The notes below the pieces were generated by a model. The model was not told the DNA's origin, did no database searches, and saw only the letters and a program-made list of their open reading frames with translations. From Syngnathus acus (taxonomy: Eukaryota > Chordata > Actinopteri > Syngnathiformes > Syngnathidae), in NCBI RefSeq assembly GCF_901709675.1, contig NC_051098.1, forward strand, positions 10,233,000-10,296,999: 64,000 bases of DNA. Direction: 5' to 3'. The position numbers and the translations under genes were made by a program. This document shows, in pieces, positions 12,601-21,600 of this stretch. How positions within the stretch are numbered: the stretch's first letter is position 1; the number at the start of each line of letters is the position of its first letter.

Positions 12601-15600
12601 CGTTTAGTTCACACAAAAAGAAATATAGGAAATACAAGTCATGGACTGCATTAAGCAGTCAAGATTAATTTAACATCGTTTTTTTCTCCTTTTCCACAGG
12701 CATTGTGCATTAATGTGCGGTCCACTGATGTGCTGGAGACATTAAGCCTGATTTTCTGCGGAGCTGATGTAAATTGTTCAACTGGCATGGCCGATTGTCC
12801 CACCCCTCTTTCCCTAGCCAACACACACTCTCAACCCTTGCAAGCTGTATTACTGAGCCACAATCTGAACACAGGTAGAGCATGACTGCATGTTTGTGAT
12901 GAAGGGCCAGCCTTTAGTTTCATTAGAACGATGGACCGTTATTTTTGCTATTCTATTCTACCTGCTAACATTTAAAAAGACAATTCTATCCGTAAAATAC
13001 ATCAAATCAAATATATTGTATACACTTCCGCTAACTAGATAACACATTTATACTGCATTGGCTTGTTCCTTTGTGGTTTAATTCTTACTGTTAATTATGC
13101 AAATCTTTTTTGCCTCACGCCTTTGATTTTTGTTGCACAGATCTTCCTCGGTTAGAGGTGGAGGGAGGCATGGAAGAGGTGCACTTTTCAGCTCCAACGA
13201 GCGTGTATCACAATGGCTTCCTTTTCAAGACTGGATCTATGGCTCGGCCTATTATAGAGCGCAAAGCCAGAGAAGGTATGCGAGGCGTGCTAGTTAACAG
13301 TATCGATTTCCACCCAACATTGTGTAGTGGATTGTATGATATTGATGTGTCGTTTGCAGTTTTCCACATCTTTAATAATTGTGTGCAGAGTTCAGTCGCC
13401 GCTGGTGTACACTCAATGATGGCACATTCAGCTACTACGAGAGTGACAAGAACTCAAATCCTAATGGAGCTCTGAGAGCCTCAGAAATAGTTTGCTTGGC
13501 TGTGGATGTACCCGACAAACATGGGTATGCATATCTGCTGTTTGTGTTTTACGCCAAAAACGCACATCTGAGCAGTCTTCTTGTCTCACCTCGTAGGTAT
13601 GAGCACACCTTCGAGCTCTACTCCGAATCAGATCGTCTCTATCTTTTTGGCACCGATGACCCATGCAGCCACAAAGAATGGGTGAAGTCCATTGCCAAGG
13701 TAACCATCTTATTGACCCAGTGCGAGTGGAGGAAGGAAACGCTGCGACTTGTTTCCGTTGAGAACAACTTTAACGACAGCTCGAGATTCTCTCCCAAACT
13801 GGCGTTCTTGAGTAACAAAATGATATACTAAAAAAAAGGTTTACTATGAATGGGACTGTGATTGATGGAAGTATTTGGTGTATGAAATTATTCTTAATCC
13901 TAAATCCTCAAACATTGAATGCACCTCTGCTTACTGCCATGAAAACTACTCATAAGAATAATAAGAGGATTAAAAAACACAATAGCATTAGGCAAGCAAA
14001 GGCAAAATTATTTGTATAGCACATTTCATGAGACAATTCAAACTGCGCTTTACATAGTGAGATGGCTTATCCTTCAGTTTTAATGCATTTTTAATTTTCG
14101 GGTAAAGCTTCGCGTGAGATATCTCCCCTACGCTGTGATTTATTTCAAAATAGAGGGATTCGTATTGAATTAGAATTTTTGGTTGTCACGGGAAACACAA
14201 CTGCAATGCTCTCTGGGTCCATGGCTCCTGCCTGTCTCGCCGTTAAGACAGTATGACTGAACACACTGTACTAAAGTGACCTCAGGACCATATTTCTAGT
14301 AAGCCCCGCCCCTTCTCCACAAGCAAACCACTCCAGCCTTCTTTATTATTACCGAACTTTGACTTTTGCAATGTGTTCCAATGTTCAGCTAAGAGGAGGA
14401 GAGCATTTATTTATTACAAATGATCTATCTTGGTAATTTCTTTGATTTTTGCAGAGCTTCATCCCAGCCCGAGCGGAGCCTTTACTGAGGTTAGGCTTTG
14501 AGCGGATTGGGCGACTAAAATGTAAAGATGGCCTGAACCTCCAAACGTCCAAGGTGGGCTGGTTTGCTTTGGTGGGCTCCACTCTTCATGCGTACCTGGA
14601 TGACAACCAGGAAGAAGAGATACACCTTCGCAAGCTTAATGAGCTCTGTGAGTTGAATGCAGTCATTCAAAAGATTCAAACAATCGGAATGTTGATTGTG
14701 AACACGATTATTTTGTCTTTTTCAGCAATTCAACAAGATAATGAAGTATTAGTTTTGGTGGAGAGAGGAAGGTGAGAGTTGTTTTGCCGTCACACTGTAT
14801 AATGTAGAACTACATTTCCATTTTCTGTCCTCCTTTCCCATTTTCTTCATTTGTTTATGTCCTCACTCTGCCTAGAAGAACACTGTACATAGAGGGAGAG
14901 AGGAAGTTGGATTTTGCTGGATGGTGTGCTGCCATCCAGTTTGCAGCGGGGAGTGGAGGCGACACTCTGAGTCAGCAGCAGCTGACCGACACAGACATAC
15001 CAGTCGTAGTCCACAGCTGCATCGACTACATCACACAGTGCGGTGAGTGAGCCGTTGGGAAAAAAAAAAGACAAACGCAGCAGGAACAGAACGCAAGAGA
15101 AGCACGTGGTAGTACACATTGTTTTCATTTATACGGCTAACATAAAGATAATGACGACAAATTGTTGACATGTGACCAGTTGAGGGTGTACAGTGGTTTT
15201 GATTTCCTTTGAATTCAAAGAAATGTGAACGTGCAGTGCACAAATTGCAATAAATATGCTTCTACATATTTTCTTTTCCCAAATACACCTGCAGTTTATT
15301 CCAATTCGTTTTTGCGAATCCTCACATCTCGATCGCACTGTGGTTGCTGTAGGCTTAACGTCCGAGGGGATATATCGCAAGAGCGGCGTGAACTCGCGCG
15401 TTGCAGCTCTGTGCGAGAGGTTTCGTCGAGATGCTCGAAGCCTCCGCCTGAAGGAAGGCGAGCACCAGGTGGACGACGTCTCAAACACTCTCAAACGCTT
15501 CTTCAGGGAGTTGGAAGAAGGGCTTTTCACATCCGAAGACGGCGGTACCTGGCTTACGACGGCTGGTAAGGTTCACGACTTGCGCAGCATGAGGGACTTT

Positions 15601-18600
15601 TGAAAGTATTTCTCATCCAATCACATTTTTCTTTCCTCTCGCTCGATCCAGCCATTCAGGATGAAAATATGAAAATTCTTCAGTATCAGACGCTTTTGAA
15701 CAAACTTCCTCGTGTTAACAGGGCAACACTACGGGCTCTTATCAATCATTTGTACTGGTGAGTAATACACACGTACACACACACATACACAAAGCCACGC
15801 CAACATTCGGCCTGCTTTTTATCTTCCAGTGTGCAGCGGTTCTCCGAGCTGAACCAAATGAATCTCCATAACTTGGCCATAGTGTTTGGTCCCACATTGT
15901 TCCAGACAGACGGAAAGGACTACACAGCAGGCCGTGCCATCGAGGACCTTATCCAGTACTACACGCTCATCTTTAAGGTCAGATGCAGTCAAGTGAATTT
16001 TCTAAGGTGTTTGTTAATCACATTAAAACGCAGTGCATATGTAATCATCAATTTCGTATTTAGTTTTCCTCCGAGTTTAGCTGAAGATGTAAATGTGGAT
16101 ATTTCTTCTCAAGAATTAGACTTTGACGCTGTTACCCGTCATGATATTATTCTTAATCTAAATTTCCCTGACCTGACGTAACAACGTTGCTGATTTGCTG
16201 ATACTTTGTAGGTGGATGAGCAACAGCTCAAAAAGCAGCTGGAAGAGATCAAGGTTATCATCCAAGTGCGCGAGAAATTAAACACCAAATTTCCTGTGAG
16301 TCACAAGCATTTTATTTATTTATTTATTTATTTATTTCATGGTCAGTGCCGCACTGTATGGACTGCCTTGTGTGCACTTTTAACATTATATTAAAATATG
16401 TACATGATTAGTGTACATTTTGTTAAGAGCACAGACGTGCGCTGTCGATGTGCATAAGTGAATGTATTTTTTCACTACTAATGTTTTTCCATGTGTCTGC
16501 TGAAAACCTCAGAGCACCGAACCTGGCGGGCATTTCATCTGCACAGTTTACTTGGAGGAAAAGAAGGACACTACTGAGCAACATGTGAAGGTAGCTTTGA
16601 CCATCAAGTGTTTATATTTATAATTTATATATATTTATTATTGTCTATGAAAGACTGACGTTAGTATGGTTTAACTTGAAACGTGTGCTCTCGTCCCACA
16701 GATCCCTGCTTCTATGACAGCAGCGGAATTGACCTGTGAGATATTGGACAGGCGCAACATTCCTGTTAAGGACAAAGAGTACTGGAACTGCTGGGAGTTC
16801 ATCGACAAGGAAGAAATAGGTGAGACTTAATTCACAGCATTTAATAGTTAAATACAAAGTAATGTGAATTCACGTTAGTAGATTTCAGCAGAAATAACTC
16901 ACAAACGCACGTTCCAAGCTCAACAGTGTATTATTTTTTTAGATTCTTTCTTGGTGGCCATCTGGTTCACCTCCGGAAAGCCTGTAGGTGGCTATTCAAA
17001 TGCCAGTAACAAAATAAATAATAATTGGCCTGATTCTTTGTTGCTTTCATGAAAAAAAAAAATGGATGATGAGCTGGAGAAGATTCATTGTAGTTGTTTG
17101 TCACAGTTGGGCACTAAAACACTGAGGAAGCTTTTTAAAATTTGCTATGTAGGTGGGAAACTATTATGAATTAAATGATTGTGTCTCTTGTAGTTCCAGT
17201 TGACCCAATACTGTGATTTGACTAAAACTTGTTTGTCATCATCTCTTTGTGTTCCCTGTCTACCTGATTATTTCGCAGAACGCCCTCTGCACTATCGGGA
17301 GAGAGTCTTACCCATCCTTCACTCTTTTGGCACCGATTCCCATCTTCTCATCAAGAAGCACATTGCGATGGAGGCAATGATCATCTACCTGGGTAAACAA
17401 GTTTGTCACAATACACATTTTTGGGAACATTTTTAAAATGTTAACTCCTTATCTTATGCCCTCCAGCCAATAAGGTTGACCCATCCAAACATGGCATGAT
17501 GAAATTCCGGGAGGAGAGAAGCATCCTTGGGTTGGGGCTGCCCTCTGGCAGTTTCCACGACCGATATTTCATCCTTAACTCCAGCTCACTTCGGATGTAC
17601 AAGGAAGTCCGAGTGAGTTTGGCACAGGCACACATGCAGACACATCCTCCCACACAGTCCTTGTTCTCAATGACCTCCCCTCTTCTTGTCCCCCTTCCAG
17701 AGTAACCGTCCGGAACGTGACTGGCCAGTCAGGAACCTGAGGGTCTACTTGGGTATCAAGAAGAAACTCCGTCCTCCAACATGGTGAGTGTTTGAATTGT
17801 CACTTGTGTTGTGATGAGTCTCTATAGTTTGGACTCAGGGTCATCAACATGGCGACTGGGGATAGCTCCTATAGACCAGGGGTGTCAAATTCATTTCTGT
17901 CGTGGACCGCATCGTAGTCATAGTTTCCTTCCTACACAACAAACTGATTTGTTATGAAACCAGAGAATGGTAAAAACTAAGTATTTTTCTATGTTTTAGA
18001 AGTGCAGACCATTTGTAGTTTTAGTATTGACACATGAAGTCGATGCACAATTTGCCTTTGCGGGCCACATAAAATGATATGACGGTCCCGTATCTGGGCC
18101 TTGGGTTTGACACCCATGTTATACACTCGACCGTATACAAGAAGTACAAATTGCGCTGACCACTTTATGGGGATTTTTTTAAAGTGTGGCGAAAAGGGAC
18201 TTTTTTTTATTTTTTTTTATTTCTTATCATACAGATGAGCCACAGCGCAAAGCTGCCATGCCCACCAGTAACAGTGTCAATATGAAGCTTAACCTCCAAC
18301 TGCAAAATTATTCTAATAAATTCTACACACTCAGCTCTGGAATAATTCAGTGATGCCACTGACTTGTAATGGATTTCCATTGACTTTGAAATCATGACAT
18401 TTCCAGAATACAAAAATCTTGCTTTTGCGTGACCTCCTTCATAAATTAGACTGTTTATTATAATTGCACGGAATAATGATCAAAGATGTATTTAAATATT
18501 GTGACCTAGCTAACAGGGTGTCAAATGGCCTCTAGAGGGCAGGCTGATTCAAAAAATGACACTACACTGTGGCTTTTTTTGAAATAACCACTGTGGCTTT

Positions 18601-21600
18601 TTTTGAAGTCTCTTCTAATCTGCTCCTGATTGCAGTTGGGGCCTGACTGTGGTCTACGAGAGCAAGAAACAAGAGAAGGCAGAAAGACAGCAGTGGTGAG
18701 TCGCGCTCAACAACATATACAGATGTTTACATTCACTACAGCGACTCTTAGTCAAAGTTCTCACACTAAATTCAAACCCAACTTTTTTACGTCATATTTT
18801 ATTCCTGTGGCACAATACCACATCACTGCAGGTGTTACCTCGGCTCTGCTTGGACTAGTCAGGTTTTTTTTGCTTGAGGCTCTATAATTCTGTTTTGTTA
18901 CGAGTAAACACTTGCAGTCTCACTGGGGGGTTGTTGTCTGTGTACATAAAAAAATAGCTCTCAGTTTCCCAGGAAACATAACAAACGCACACGCACGTGT
19001 GATCTATGTTGCATCCAGTAGAGTACATCGTTCAATATACATGGGTAACGTGTGTTTATCAATGTATGCATTAGTGTGTTCCAGTTGCAGTGTGCTCGAT
19101 ACACCCTGTCAACAACAATATATGTCAAATCTCCAGTAATGGTCTTGCTGCTTTCATTCTGCTGTTGGCTTAATTTATTTTTTGTTTTATTTTTTTACTT
19201 TTTATCATCATGTTACTCACGGCAAAAATACCAGTAGGGGAGGAAAGGAGCAGGAGGGAGTTGATGGGAGTTTCTGAATATATCTAAGGTGGTGCTGGAG
19301 AATGAACGATATTTACCGTATTTGGCACCCAAAATCCCAACTCGTCGGCTAACACTACTGCAGTTCTATTGAAACTCAAATTTGTGGAATTTAACGTTTC
19401 CTATTGGATTTTCTCTCGGTATCTCTGGCTTCTTCACATATTTGGAAAGCATGCATGTGAGAAGACTCTAGCTCACTTCCTACATTGGATAAATTGTCGA
19501 AAATAATCATAGTCACTGCCGTTATAGCTAGACGACCTAATATTTTCCTCATGGTCGTTTTTAACCTATCAGAGTAGATATGATGTGCAACGGATTGGAG
19601 ACGCCACTGCATCATTACCATCTGAAAAAGCATCATTAGGATCCTAAAAAAACAACAAACGTATGCATGCCACAATAAATGTGCACAGCGTGTCGTGTAT
19701 CTTAGCGTGCAAACTTTAATGAGCTGTGTTGTTACTAATGATAAAAGTTTGGTAGGAAGCAGATACTGCATGCGAGGTACCTGAGTTCGGTCTTTTTTAC
19801 CAAACTTCAGCCCTTTGTGTTCACCAATTTTGTTCTCAATTTTCTTTCAATCTGTGTTTCCATTAGTCTTCAGCAAATGAATAAATGTTTATTCAAAATA
19901 TGTGCTCAAAGCCAAAATCATGTATAATTAAAAACTATTTATTCAGCATCACAGCATAGCTGATGAGTCATTGCGCTGCGTGATGGCAACCTGAGTTGCA
20001 TAAAACCTTCGAGCACACGCACGGATATCGCAAGCGCACCCACTAAAACGAAAAGGATTCTTTAAATAGGCTTTACCACACACAATGGTACATCTTATCT
20101 GGTTTTATTTCTGCAGGTATCTCTGCTGTGAGACTCAGCCTGAAATGAGGGAGTGGTACGCTACTTTTCTGAGTATTCAGGTTAGTGTTTCCTCTCACAC
20201 GCCGCACACATACTCATGGATGCCTGATGTTGCATTATGATATTTGTGCATGCATCACCCCAACATGAAGGGCATGAAGAATGAAGGGCAACGGCCACAT
20301 AAAAGCTGCGGGTCATAACCGATGTCAAAAGCATTGACTTTGCACTGTGTGCACTCACCATGCTGCTCTTCTTTAAAGAATGACGGCGACGTGTGGCCTC
20401 AGGATGGACTCCAGCCGAGCCGCGTGAGCCGCGCGCCGCCCGACACGCGTCACGGTAACGTGTCACTGATACCGCTGCGTGGCAGTGAGAATGAGATGCG
20501 GAACAGCGTAGCAGCTTTCAGCCAAGATCCGCTTGCTGTGAGTCAACGTACCAATCACTGCGTTCAATCTTGACAGAAGCTGGCGGCTCCTATTTGCTTG
20601 CTTGATTCAGAGATGCTAGTGCTCAAACCCTCAACCACGGTCCGTAACGTGTGTGTAGTTAAATCCAAAATGATTCATAATCTGGTTAGGTGCATTTGTA
20701 AAAGGGTAACTTTTCAAATGGAAAAGATCCATCCAATAAGACACGTGCTTGGGGTTTGTGCTGTGATTCATATATGATTTAAACATTATAACTGGATCTG
20801 GCTTCCTAAACTGCAAGTTTTGATACCAAAAGCAAGAGGTGCTCCCACTTGGCAGCGCACAAGAATAGATGACTAATTTGCATCCTGGGCTGAAAACCAG
20901 AGAAAGAGGAGAAGGATAGACTGCATCCTCTCCATATTGTCGTTGGCGGAGTGTGTGTGTGTGAGCCAAGCAGAGAAGTTATTCTGTCACAATTTTGCCA
21001 AGTTGGCTTTGAAAAGGCCGAGACAATGAAAAGGATCTCGTGCCCGCAGGAACACTGCTGCCATAGCACCCTGCAGCCTTGTAGACTTGGCAGGGCGCTG
21101 ACAAACATCATCTCTGAAGCTCTGTTGGGTTCCACCACCAGAGCACTCCAGCAGCATCAATATCAACTGCTCCAGCTGTTTTTTTATGTTTGTTTGTAGT
21201 TTTTTTTATTTTGAGTGAAAGGTTAATGTCACCTTCCAGATGTCAGTTCTGCTCTTACGAGACATCCCATAGCTATGATTCGCGACCAACAGACTACAAC
21301 AGTGCAATGGCTCACATGATCTTGATCGATTGTCATTCATTGAGCCGTACATTTGGGTTTGAAAGGAGTTGCTTTAGGAAGCTAGATCCATGCTTCGATG
21401 TGCGGTTGATTTTGTGTGTGTGTGTGTTTTTGACAAACTGATGTGAAAGTTCTCAGTGTGTTTTCAATGCACGTTCATTTGCTTGAGCAGTATGAGAGTC
21501 AAAGCAAATTCTTCAAGATGCTATGTGTGCTTGTTTGGGGCTTACTGCCAAGTTTCCATTTTCGATCCGCCTTCCAGTCTTTATCTGGTCTAAACTATTT

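Noticed and set aside
15225-15569. Additional open frames overlapping the RhoGAP exon on both strands
   Set aside because: They are shadows of the G+C-rich coding exon 15353-15565, whose true frame carries the RhoGAP motifs.
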